Source: Actinomadura logoneensis
GTDB lineage: Bacteria > Actinomycetota > Actinomycetes > Streptosporangiales > Streptosporangiaceae
NCBI RefSeq assembly: GCF_003428695.1
Contig: NZ_QURH01000180.1
Location: 1 to 64,000 of the forward strand
Direction: 5' to 3'
Length of the DNA: 64,000 nucleotides
Position numbers and translations under genes: made by a program. This document shows, in pieces, positions 23,910 to 31,248 of the stretch (its first letter is position 1; every line of letters begins with the position of its first letter). The notes under the pieces were generated by a model. That model was given only the letters and a program-made list of their open reading frames with translations, was not told the origin of the DNA and ran no database searches.

Positions 23910-23957
23910 CCGGAAGAGGGGGCCGACGGATGAAGCCGAGCGAAGACGCCTTCGGCC

Positions 23958-24680
23958 TCACGCCCGGCCCTCCAGCTCGGCGTCACGCGAACGCCAGAGC
24001 CCTCGCCAGGAACGGCCTCGGAAGTTCGCCTTGGCGAGCCTCATCCCCAGTTCGAAACGGCTGTCCACACCGAACTCCTCCTTGGCCTTCCTCACATGAC
24101 GCTGGACCGTGCGCGGTGAGACCCCCAGTTCCTTGGCGACGGCCTGGTCGGTGAGTCCTGCGGCCAGCCTGCCGAGGATCTCCCGTTGCAGGGTGTCGGC
24201 GGTGTTGGAGGTCTTGTCGAACGTTCGGCCGTGCCCCCAGCACCGCTCGAAGGCGGCCACGAGTCTCGCGATCTGCGAACGAGCTTCCAGCACCTGGAGC
24301 GCACACCCCTCTCCGATGAGGACGGCTACTTCCCGGTCGGCCAGCAGCAGGTGGGACCTGAGTTCCGGATTGATGCGGACGTCGCTGGTACACGCGGGCG
24401 GGAGGTGGTTCATCGCGCCGCGGGCCTGCTCCACATCACCGACGACCATGCGCAGTCTCCGACTCGCTCCCGAGCCGATCGTCGGCCCGATCCCGGTCCA
24501 GTCACAGGCACCCGCCGGAAGCAGGATGAGGAGTTCGTCCCGTGCGAAGGCGGCGACGGCCTCGATCAGAATGTGGTGGTCGGGCGCTGGGGAGTACTCG
24601 GAGGCTCGCCGATCAGACGAGGGCGGGCGGACGGCGCGGGTGGGCGGCACCCAGGGCTGGGCCTCGCCAAGCGGGCTCAC
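23958..24680 (-). CDS. LuxR-type HTH regulator (TrmB/PLD-like sensor region)
   Basis: The C-terminus is a LuxR/NarL helix-turn-helix (LQREILGRLAAGLTDQAVAK, then ELGVSPRTVQRHVRKAKEEF). The N-terminal 150 residues (FARDELLILLPAGACDW...) have no receiver Asp pattern and resemble the sensor half of TrmB-like LuxR proteins. GTG 24680 lies 7 nt after the stop of the upstream paralogue; ATG 24761 is in frame but would overlap that gene by 74 nt. The two tandem paralogues are probably cluster-situated regulators. The ligand is unknown. Confidence 0.85.
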   Translation of the reverse strand: MSPLGEAQPWVPPTRAVRPPSSDRRASEYSPAPDHHILIEAVAAFARDELLILLPAGACDWTGIGPTIGSGASRRLRMVVGDVEQARGAMNHLPPACTSDVRINPELRSHLLLADREVAVLIGEGCALQVLEARSQIARLVAAFERCWGHGRTFDKTSNTADTLQREILGRLAAGLTDQAVAKELGVSPRTVQRHVRKAKEEFGVDSRFELGMRLAKANFRGRSWRGLWRSRDAELEGRA

Positions 24681-24687
24681 CGACCGC

Positions 24688-25323
24688 TCACCGATGTGTT
24701 CCGGTACCGGCGGCGGCGAATCTCGCGGTGCCGTCGGCCGGCAGGTCGGGTAGACCGGCAAGCCGGCAGACGAAGCCCAGCTCGAGGCGGCTGCGGGCGC
24801 CCAGGAGGTTCATCGTGGTGGTGATGTGTCTTTGCACTGTGCGGGTCGATAGGCCCAGCCCTTCGGCGATCTCCTCGTCGGTCAACCCGGCCGCGAGTCC
24901 GATGAGGATCTCCTGCTGCACCGCAGAGACCTGCCCGCGAGCGGCGGCATGCCGTCCCGCGCGGCGCCACAGCCACTCGAAGAGCGAGACCAGGGAGTCG
25001 ACCGCCGCGTTCGGTCGCGTGATGCCGGTCCAGTGAGTGCCCCCCTTCGACGCGGACACCCAGGCGATGGTGCGGTCCACGACGATCAGGCACATCGGGA
25101 CCTCTGGCGAGAAGCGGACCTGGCGGTGCGGAACGGCGGCGTGCTCCTCGGCGAGCGGTGGCGTCGGGCCGTGCACGATGAGCCGGGTGGCGATGCTCGT
25201 CCACGGACCTGTGATGTCGTAATCCGCGGGGAGGATCGCAAGAATCTCCTGGCGAGCAGCGGCCATGAGTTCGGTCGCTTCTCTCTTGTCCCCATCGGAG
25301 CCGTTCGGAGCCGTCGGCCTCAT
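24688..25323 (-). CDS. LuxR-type HTH regulator, paralogue of the next gene
   Basis: This 211-aa protein has a C-terminal LuxR HTH (VQQEILIGLAAGLTDEEIAE, then GLGLSTRTVQRHITTTMNLL) and an N-terminal region (ARQEILAILPADYDITGPWT) that matches its downstream paralogue in layout. Both keep HxxLxxLxxW-like helices before the HTH. ATG 25323 is followed by MRPTAPNGSDGDKREATEL. It is transcribed away from the AT-rich control region and reads into the second regulator. Confidence 0.86.
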   Translation of the reverse strand: MRPTAPNGSDGDKREATELMAAARQEILAILPADYDITGPWTSIATRLIVHGPTPPLAEEHAAVPHRQVRFSPEVPMCLIVVDRTIAWVSASKGGTHWTGITRPNAAVDSLVSLFEWLWRRAGRHAAARGQVSAVQQEILIGLAAGLTDEEIAEGLGLSTRTVQRHITTTMNLLGARSRLELGFVCRLAGLPDLPADGTARFAAAGTGTHR

Positions 25324-25639
25324 TCACCCCTCCCCGCCGAGCAGGGGCGCCGATGATGGGAACAGGGCAGGTGAGGTCCTGTACAAGAAGGCGCCGGAAG
25401 AGAACAAACCATCCTCCAGTGATCATCAACACCAATCCGCCCACTCCACGTCGTCGGCCATGACGGAGGGTTTCAAGGCGAGCAATCCTCATGTCAGCGG
25501 CGGGGGAGTGCCGTGCGGATGTGCCCTGAACCTCGTCTGCATGGCTGGCGCTGCCTTGATCAGGATCACACGCAGGATGGATTGGACGCCCCCTGAATGG
25601 CCGATTGCGGACGAAGGCGGATCGAAGTCCGATCGGGGG

Positions 25640-25760
25640 GCGCTCCAGGTGACGGTCAGCGGCACATCTGTGACATACAGTATTTCATATTATTTTGGTC
25701 GGAAATATACATTGACTGACCAATAGTCGGCTTTGTCGGAAAAACGACAACTGTCTTGCT
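25640..25760. promoter_or_regulatory. AT-rich regulatory patch with two inverted repeats
   Basis: This stretch (around TACAGTATTTCATATTATTT) is far richer in A and T than anything else in the window. TTGGTC (25695-25700) and GACCAA (25718-25723) form an inverted repeat with a 17-nt spacer. TTGTCG-GAAAAA-CGACAA (25733-25750) is a perfect hairpin. It lies between the leftward LuxR pair and the rightward LuxR gene. Low-melting promoter DNA with operators is the simplest reading. The rest of 25324-25835 shows no gene. Confidence 0.55.
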
Positions 25761-25835
25761 CTGCTGCCGCTTCGCCGATGTGATGAGGCTCACTCGGAGG
25801 ATGTGGCATCCACGGGGGCGCGTCGAAAGGTGAGC

Positions 25836-26552
25836 ATGTCGTCATCAGCATCAGCAGCAGCAGAGGACACGGGGACGAGGGGCACGGAAGCCGGGACCGG
25901 CTTGAGAGTGGCACTGGATGTGGGGAACGAGGTGCTCGCGCGGGGACTGGCCGACGCACTCGGTCAGCTCGCGGAGGTCGCCGGTGTCACCTGCCGCGGC
26001 GGAGGCCCACAGGCCCAGCCGCCGTGGGGCGGGGAGAGCGCGGACGTGGTCATCATCACCAGTGCGCGAGCGGCCCGGCTGCGTGACGACCCGCACCCGG
26101 CCGGCTGCCCGCGCCCGAAGATCCTGGTGCTTCTCGACGAGGCGGAGGTCGCCCGGTCCTCGGCGGCCGCCCTGCCCGCGGACGGCTTCCTGCTCCAGAT
26201 GGACCTCACCGTGGACGCCCTGCGCGACGCGCTCGCGCGCATGGCCAGGGGAGAGATCCCCATGCCGGCCAGGCTGACCAGGGACCTCCTCTCCCGCGCG
26301 GGGTCGCCGGTGCACGACGTGATGCCGCGGCTGGTCAGGCTCACGGCGCGCGAGAAGGAGACGCTGACCCTGCTGGCCGAGGGGTTGAGCAACAAACAGA
26401 TCGCCCGGCGACTCGCGATCTCCGACCACGGAGTGAAGCGCCTGGTGACCAGTGTGCTGCTCAAGCTCGGCGCACCGAACCGCACCGCGGCGGTGGTGAC
26501 CGCCATCGGGGTCGGCATCATCGGGCATCCGCGGGACTCCCAGCCGGCCTAG
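25836..26552 (+). CDS. NarL/LuxR-type orphan response regulator-like protein
   Basis: The 238-aa product has a degenerate receiver-like N-terminal domain (LRVALDVGNEVLARGLADAL ... ADVVIITSA) and a C-terminal LuxR HTH (RLTAREKETLTLLAEGLSNK, QIARRLAISDHGVKRLV). No clear phospho-acceptor Asp context (typically DLxMP) is seen, so phosphorylation control is doubtful. No sensor kinase is adjacent. ATG 25836 is preceded by GAAAGGTGAGC; an upstream ATG (25803) is in frame but lacks a ribosome binding site. This is the third LuxR-type gene of the BGC and it precedes the IMPase/aminotransferase/oxidoreductase genes. Confidence 0.87.
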   Translation: MSSSASAAAEDTGTRGTEAGTGLRVALDVGNEVLARGLADALGQLAEVAGVTCRGGGPQAQPPWGGESADVVIITSARAARLRDDPHPAGCPRPKILVLLDEAEVARSSAAALPADGFLLQMDLTVDALRDALARMARGEIPMPARLTRDLLSRAGSPVHDVMPRLVRLTAREKETLTLLAEGLSNKQIARRLAISDHGVKRLVTSVLLKLGAPNRTAAVVTAIGVGIIGHPRDSQPA

Positions 26553-26569
26553 CGCAGGCCGCCGGACGT

Positions 26570-26581
26570 GGTTTCGAAACC
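26570..26581. promoter_or_regulatory. GGTTTCGAAACC perfect palindrome
   Basis: A perfect 12-bp palindrome lies in the 70-bp gap between the LuxR-type gene and the IMPase gene. Its place directly upstream of the IMPase gene suggests an operator. It could also be part of a terminator for the regulator gene. Confidence 0.4.
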
Positions 26582-26622
26582 GTCATCCCCCAGAACCGAC
26601 ACCGACGGGCCGGTGAGAAGTC

Positions 26623-27456
26623 GTGAAGACCACTCGTGCGGAGGGTGACGGCGGTGCCGAGGAGGCCGCCATCGAACTCGTGGAGGTCGCCGCGCGTTCC
26701 GCCGTCATGGCCGGTCGCCATCTCGCCGGCCATTTCCAGCGGGAGGTGGGCACACGACAGAAGACCGGTGTCCACGAGCATGACGTCGTGACGGTGGTGG
26801 ACGGAGAGGCGGAAGCCCTCATCCGGCGCGAGCTGACCACCGCCTTTCCCGCATCGGTGATCATCGGCGAGGAGGAGGGGACCAGCGGCGCCGGCGACAT
26901 CTGCTGGTTCGTGGACCCGATCGACGGCACCCACAATTTCTCCCGCGGTATCCCCCTCTTCTGCTGCTCGATCGGCGTGACGGTGCGCGGACGGCCTGTC
27001 GGCGGTTGCGTGTACGACCCCGTCCACGATGAGCTCTACACCGCCGACCCCCGGGGCCTGCGGCTCAACGGCGCGCCGGTGGCCGAACCCCGGGCACGGC
27101 CGGTGCCCATGGTGCTCACCGACATTCCCAACGCCGGGATGACCAACGACCCGGTGGAGCTGGAGCTGTTCACGGCGCTCCTGGCGGCGGCCGACGTCCG
27201 GCGGATCGGGTCCTCGGCGCTCGCGCTGGCCTACGTCGCGACCGGCCGGGCGGACATGGCCCTCAACGCCGATACCTTCGCCTGGGACGTCGCGGCGGGC
27301 CGCGCTCTGGTGACCGCCGCCGGCGGCACCTTCGTGGCGGTCCCCGAGCCGCCGCCCACCACGCGGCCCGGAGGGTTCGTCGCCTGGCGCCGAGGATTCG
27401 ACGAAACGGGAGCCGCCGCTCTGACGGCGCTGAACAGCATTCCCGCCCTTCGGTAA
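26623..27456 (+). CDS. Inositol monophosphatase-family phosphatase
   Basis: The 277-aa product has both metal motifs of the family: GEEEG (about residues 85-89) and WFVDPIDGTHNFSRGIP (about 103-119), and the third Asp in AFAWDVAAG-like FAWDVAAGRAL near the C-terminus. It most resembles inositol-1-phosphate phosphatases; CysQ-type PAP phosphatases usually have a DPLDGTKEF form, which is not seen here. In the cluster it could release inositol or a sugar from its phosphate for an amino sugar or cyclitol branch. Removal of PAP made by the sulfotransferases is a less likely alternative. GTG 26623 follows GGTGAGAAGTC. Confidence 0.88.
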   Translation: MKTTRAEGDGGAEEAAIELVEVAARSAVMAGRHLAGHFQREVGTRQKTGVHEHDVVTVVDGEAEALIRRELTTAFPASVIIGEEEGTSGAGDICWFVDPIDGTHNFSRGIPLFCCSIGVTVRGRPVGGCVYDPVHDELYTADPRGLRLNGAPVAEPRARPVPMVLTDIPNAGMTNDPVELELFTALLAAADVRRIGSSALALAYVATGRADMALNADTFAWDVAAGRALVTAAGGTFVAVPEPPPTTRPGGFVAWRRGFDETGAAALTALNSIPALR

Positions 27457-27782
27457 GGCCGAAATGCAGTGTCCTGGGGCGGGCCCACGCCCCCCGCCGC
27501 CTTCGGCACGCCCCTGCGCGAACGCAGCCGAAATGGTGGGAATCGGCGAGACGCCCTCACGAAAGCCGGTCGTTGGCCGTGGGCCGGCATGAAGCGGAAG
27601 AAAGCAAACGGCTCAGCCGAGTCATTCTCGGACGAAGGGCCACATGGGCATGGCCGTTCGTCCGGAAGAAAAGGAAGTCGTCGGGGCATGACACAGGCGC
27701 GGCCAGGCGAACGAGGATGACAGAGGCTGAGCACTCTTCCGCATGGCCGACGCAGCGGCGTTGCCGAAAGAAAGGCGAAAGC
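27457..27782. other. Intergenic stretch with a GC hairpin
   Basis: GGGGCG (27476-27481) and CGCCCC (27488-27493) form a terminator-like hairpin soon after the IMPase stop. The remaining roughly 290 bp are purine-rich near the end and carry no recognisable gene. A long in-frame extension of the aminotransferase ORF to 27573 looks random in composition, so I treat it as leader. Confidence 0.4.
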
Positions 27783-29117
27783 ATGTCCGAGACGCTCGAA
27801 CCGGGGATTCGGCATCCGCGCGACCGGTCGTCCGAGCATTGGCAGGCCGAACAGGAGGTCCTCGGGCCGGGCCTTCAGGCGGTCATGCTGTGGTCCGAAC
27901 TGTGCGTGGAGAAGGCGTCCGGCACCGTCCTGACCGACCTGGACGGCAACCGGATCCTCGACCTTCAGGGGGCGGGAGGCGTCAACTCCATCGGTCACGC
28001 GCACCCTCGGATGGTGGACGCGCTCACCGCCGAGGCCGCCACGGCCCCGGCGGGGGCGTTCGGGTCCCGAGCCCGCCACGCCATGACCGACTCCCTGCGC
28101 AAGGTGCTTCCCGGTGGACTCGACCGGATCCAGCTCTACAGCGGCGGCACCGAGGCCGTCGAGGCGGGTTTGCGGCTCGCCAAGTCCGTCACCGGCAAGC
28201 ACGAGTTCTTGTCGTTCTGGGGCGGTTTCCATGGGAAGACCGCCGGCAGCCTGGCCTTGACCGCAGGTGCGCGCACGAAGCTCGGCCCGCTGCCGCCCGG
28301 GTACTTCAGCGCTCCCTATGCCAACTGCTACCGCTGCCCGTTCGCGCTGGAGCCGACGTCCTGCGGTTTCGCCTGTGTGGATCACGCCCGCGATGTGATC
28401 AGGGAGAACTCCACCGGAGCGCTCGCAGCCGTCGTCCTGGAGCCGGTCCAGGGCCGTTCGGGCAACGTGGTCCCGCCGCCGGGTTACCTCTCGGCCCTGA
28501 GGGATCTCGCCACGGAGTTCGGTGCGCTGCTCCTGGTCGACGAGATGATGACGGGCTTCGGCCGCACCGGCGGCATGTTCGCCTTCACCCGGGAGGACAT
28601 CGAGCCGGACATCGTCACGGTCGGCAAGGGCATGGGCGGCGGCTACCCGGTCACCGGTGTGATCGCTTCGGCCGACACGATGTCGGCCTCCCCGTTCTCT
28701 GATCCCAGCGCCAGTTCGTCCAGCTTCGGGGCGTTCCCGATGGCGTGCCGGGCGGTGGCCACCGTCACCGACGTCCTGGTGGAGGACGATCTCCCGGCGC
28801 GCGCGGCCAAACTCGGCGCCGAGATGCTGGCCCTGCTCGCCCCACTCGTCGAGGAGGCGCCGCTGGTCGGTGACGTGCGCGGACTGGGGCTGGCGATCGG
28901 GATCGAGCTGGTCGCCGACAAGCAGACCCGTGAACCGGTGGGGAAGGACGTCGTGCGCAAGGTGTTCCTGGCGCTCATGGAGGCTGGGGTGCTGGTCATG
29001 GTCGGCGGTAACAGCCTCCGTCTGTACCCGCCCCTCACCATTGACGCAGAGGAGGCGCACCAGGCCGTCGCGCTGGTCCGACGCACCCTCATCGGCCTCC
29101 CGAGCGGGGGCGCGTGA
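27783..29117 (+). CDS. Class III PLP-dependent aminotransferase
   Basis: This 444-aa protein has the class III landmarks: a YSGGTEAVEAGLRLA cofactor-phosphate segment, SFWGGFHGKT, VLLVDEM-like LLLVDEMMTGFGRTG and the PLP lysine K282 in VTVGKGMGGGYP. It belongs to a subgroup with a Cys cluster, NCYRCPF...SCGFACV. It donates an amino group to a ketone or aldehyde. With the phosphatase and dehydrogenase on either side it would convert a keto-cyclitol or keto/aldehydo-sugar to the amine. An alternative is amination of an acyl aldehyde. ATG 27783 follows AAAGGCGAAAGC. Many cyclitol transaminases are DegT-type, so the substrate remains open. Confidence 0.9.
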   Translation: MSETLEPGIRHPRDRSSEHWQAEQEVLGPGLQAVMLWSELCVEKASGTVLTDLDGNRILDLQGAGGVNSIGHAHPRMVDALTAEAATAPAGAFGSRARHAMTDSLRKVLPGGLDRIQLYSGGTEAVEAGLRLAKSVTGKHEFLSFWGGFHGKTAGSLALTAGARTKLGPLPPGYFSAPYANCYRCPFALEPTSCGFACVDHARDVIRENSTGALAAVVLEPVQGRSGNVVPPPGYLSALRDLATEFGALLLVDEMMTGFGRTGGMFAFTREDIEPDIVTVGKGMGGGYPVTGVIASADTMSASPFSDPSASSSSFGAFPMACRAVATVTDVLVEDDLPARAAKLGAEMLALLAPLVEEAPLVGDVRGLGLAIGIELVADKQTREPVGKDVVRKVFLALMEAGVLVMVGGNSLRLYPPLTIDAEEAHQAVALVRRTLIGLPSGGA

Positions 29118-30106
29118 TGGATCTGGCCATCGTCGGATTCGGTACCGCGGGTGAGGCGCGGCTCAGCGCCTACGCCACCATCGAGGACGCGCGCGTCGCC
29201 TGCGTCGTGGACCCTTCGCCGGACCGGCGAGCGCGTGCCGCGGCACACGGTCTCGACGGATTCGCGGATCTGGGCTCCATGCTGGCGACGACCACGGTGG
29301 ACGCGATCGACGTCTGCGCGCCACCGGCCTTCCATGCCGAACTCGTCACCGCCGGGCTGACCGCCGGGTGCCACGTGATCTGCGAGAAGCCCGTGGCGTT
29401 CGAGGCGGCACAGGCGGCCGACCTCGTCGCGCGGTCACGGCGGACGGGCCGCCTGCTGTACCCGGCGCACAACTACGGTTTCTCACCCATGATGCGGATG
29501 TTCGTCGAGGCGGTGGCGGAACCGATCGGCGGGCCCATGACCGCCTCGTTCACGATCCGACGTCCGACCCATGCCCGCGGAGTGTCGTCCTGGAGGCCGG
29601 ACTGGCGGCGCGATCCCGCCATGGCGTGCGGCGGCATCCTCCTGGACCACGGCACCCACTGCATCTACATGGCGACCCGGCTTTTCGGCGCCCTGCCCAC
29701 CAAGGTGTCCTGCACGACGATTCTGAACGATCAGGGCTTGGACCACGCGGCCGAGGCCACGTTGCGTTTCCCGAACGGATCCTGCGAGATCGCGCTGAGC
29801 TGGATCAGCGACGAGCGTTCCAACCTGTACGAGCTGAGCGGACCGGCGGGTTCCGTCTCCCTGCACGACGGTCAGGCGCTCATCACGGGACCGAACGGCT
29901 CCGAGGTGCGTGAACTCATCTCGCCCACCGGCAGCGGCACGCACGAGGAATGGTTCGCCGACATGTTCGCCGACTTCGCCTACCTGGTCGACCGCCCCCA
30001 GGAGTGGGGCAGACCGCTGGACGAGACGCTGGGGACCGCGCAGATCATCGAAGCGGCCTACCGCTCCGCCGCCCGGAACGGGACAGCGGTCTCCGTCGAC
30101 GGCTGA
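29117..30106 (+). CDS. Gfo/Idh/MocA-family NAD(P)-dependent oxidoreductase
   Basis: The 329-aa product has an N-terminal Rossmann fold (LAIVGFGTAGEARLSAY) and the catalytic-region EKP motif (E90-K91-P92 in HVICEKPVAF). GGILLDHGTHCIYMATRLFG corresponds to the substrate-binding Asp/His motif of sugar and inositol dehydrogenases. The ATG shares one base with the stop of the aminotransferase (TGATG); GTG 29114 is an alternative. The natural pairing is oxidation of a hydroxyl to a ketone that the aminotransferase then converts, as StrI-type and inositol dehydrogenases do. Confidence 0.91.
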   Translation: MDLAIVGFGTAGEARLSAYATIEDARVACVVDPSPDRRARAAAHGLDGFADLGSMLATTTVDAIDVCAPPAFHAELVTAGLTAGCHVICEKPVAFEAAQAADLVARSRRTGRLLYPAHNYGFSPMMRMFVEAVAEPIGGPMTASFTIRRPTHARGVSSWRPDWRRDPAMACGGILLDHGTHCIYMATRLFGALPTKVSCTTILNDQGLDHAAEATLRFPNGSCEIALSWISDERSNLYELSGPAGSVSLHDGQALITGPNGSEVRELISPTGSGTHEEWFADMFADFAYLVDRPQEWGRPLDETLGTAQIIEAAYRSAARNGTAVSVDG

Positions 30107-30204
30107 CCGCCCCGTCCACCCCGGTGGCTCGGCCCTCCCCGGGGACTCGGCAGTCCGCGCTCGGGCGGGGAATCGCGGCGCCCCCCGAGCGCGGTCACCG
30201 AAAG

Positions 30205-30966
30205 TCAGCCGGCTGACACGCCGGACCCGGCGAGGTCGAGGGCGCGGAGGAGGGCCCGGCCGAACTCGGGGCTGGCGATGTAGGGGCGCGGGGCGCGAAG
30301 GCGGGGGTCGCAGTCCATCACGATGTCCTGGACTCGCCGGCCGTACCGCGACGCGAGGCCCTCACCTCCGGCCAGACCGTCCCCGACATCGGCGAGATTG
30401 ATCCACTCCCGCACGCGGGGCACGACGGCGCGGCCCCGTCCCGCCAGCGGCGAACCCACGGTGATCAGCGTGGGGGCCGCGTGGTGAGCGGTCGGCCGCC
30501 GGGCGAGGACGTCCACGGCCGCGACAGCACCGAGCCCGAATCCGACGACGATCCGGGTGCGGGGTGTGAGCGCCTCACGGACCGCCCGGCGGTCGGCGAC
30601 CGTGGAGCCGGACGTCACCGCACGGACCGTCCGGATCAGCTCCCCTGGTGGCAGACCGACGAAGAAGCGGGACCGGCCCAGCGCGGCCAGGCGATCGGGT
30701 GCGGGCTCCCGGCGGACGGTCTCGTCGTCGAAGCGCGCCGTGTTCCACCACCGCTCGACGACCTCCGCGTCTCGCCGGTTCAAGGGAGGCTCCCCGGAGT
30801 GCTCCGTGATTCCGTCAAGGTCGACGATCGTCATTTCGGGTGCCTCAGGCGCGACGACCCCGGCGAGCGCCAGGCCGTCCTGCGCGGAAGTGAGCCACTC
30901 CAGCCGCAGCGAGGACGGGTCCCGGCGCGGCCCGCCGGTTCCGTGCACAACGAGAACGGATGTCAC
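30205..30966 (-). CDS. Alpha/beta-hydrolase-like protein lacking the nucleophile Ser
   Basis: This 253-aa protein starts with the hydrolase strand-loop SVLVVHGTGGPRRDPS. Where the GxSxG nucleophile elbow is expected it has VVGFGLGAVAAVDVL, with Gly in place of Ser, so a normal serine hydrolase mechanism is not possible. Late TLITVGSPLAGRG and WINLADVGDGLAG follow the layout of actinobacterial lipase-like proteins. It may be a binding protein or a degenerate enzyme. GTG 30966 has GGAGG 5 nt upstream, preferred to ATG 30999. It faces the aminotransferase/dehydrogenase genes and is divergent from the FAAL operon. Confidence 0.7.
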   Translation of the reverse strand: MTSVLVVHGTGGPRRDPSSLRLEWLTSAQDGLALAGVVAPEAPEMTIVDLDGITEHSGEPPLNRRDAEVVERWWNTARFDDETVRREPAPDRLAALGRSRFFVGLPPGELIRTVRAVTSGSTVADRRAVREALTPRTRIVVGFGLGAVAAVDVLARRPTAHHAAPTLITVGSPLAGRGRAVVPRVREWINLADVGDGLAGGEGLASRYGRRVQDIVMDCDPRLRAPRPYIASPEFGRALLRALDLAGSGVSAG

Positions 30967-31248
30967 CGTCGCCTCCAGGCCCCGAGGAACGAGTACCACC
31001 GCTCCTCGCTTTATCAGTGTTTGTCCTCCGCCACGCTAACCGCATATTCGGACGTTGGCTTCCCGGCATCCGGACGGCGGCCCGTGGGCCTCTTGTTCAC
31101 ACAGCTCAGGCTCGGAATGGGAAGTTCGGGCCTACCCGATCGGACGGGGCATCCGTACAGATCCACGGTGCACCCTTTATGGACTTATGAACAATTCCCC
31201 CGCTGAGTGATCCTTGGTTACCCAACGACCCACGGAGGCTGGCGGCGC
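30967..31248. promoter_or_regulatory. Promoter region of the long acyl operon
   Basis: The 282 bp between the hydrolase-like gene and the FAAL gene must hold the promoter of the 14-kb rightward operon. CGAGGA...TCCTCG near 30980-31010 is an inverted repeat close to the hydrolase start. A TTTATGGACTTATGAACAATT stretch about 60 bp upstream of the FAAL start is the most AT-rich part. No consensus promoter is clear. Confidence 0.35.

Noticed and set aside
26623-27456. CysQ-type PAP phosphatase serving the sulfotransferases
   Set aside because: The motif DPIDGTHNF and downstream residues are IMPase-like. A PAP role remains possible but is not favoured by sequence.
27573-27782. Extended N-terminus of the aminotransferase from the upstream start
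   Set aside because: The added 70 residues are basic and of random composition, whereas ATG 27783 has a ribosome binding site and fits the family's N-terminus.
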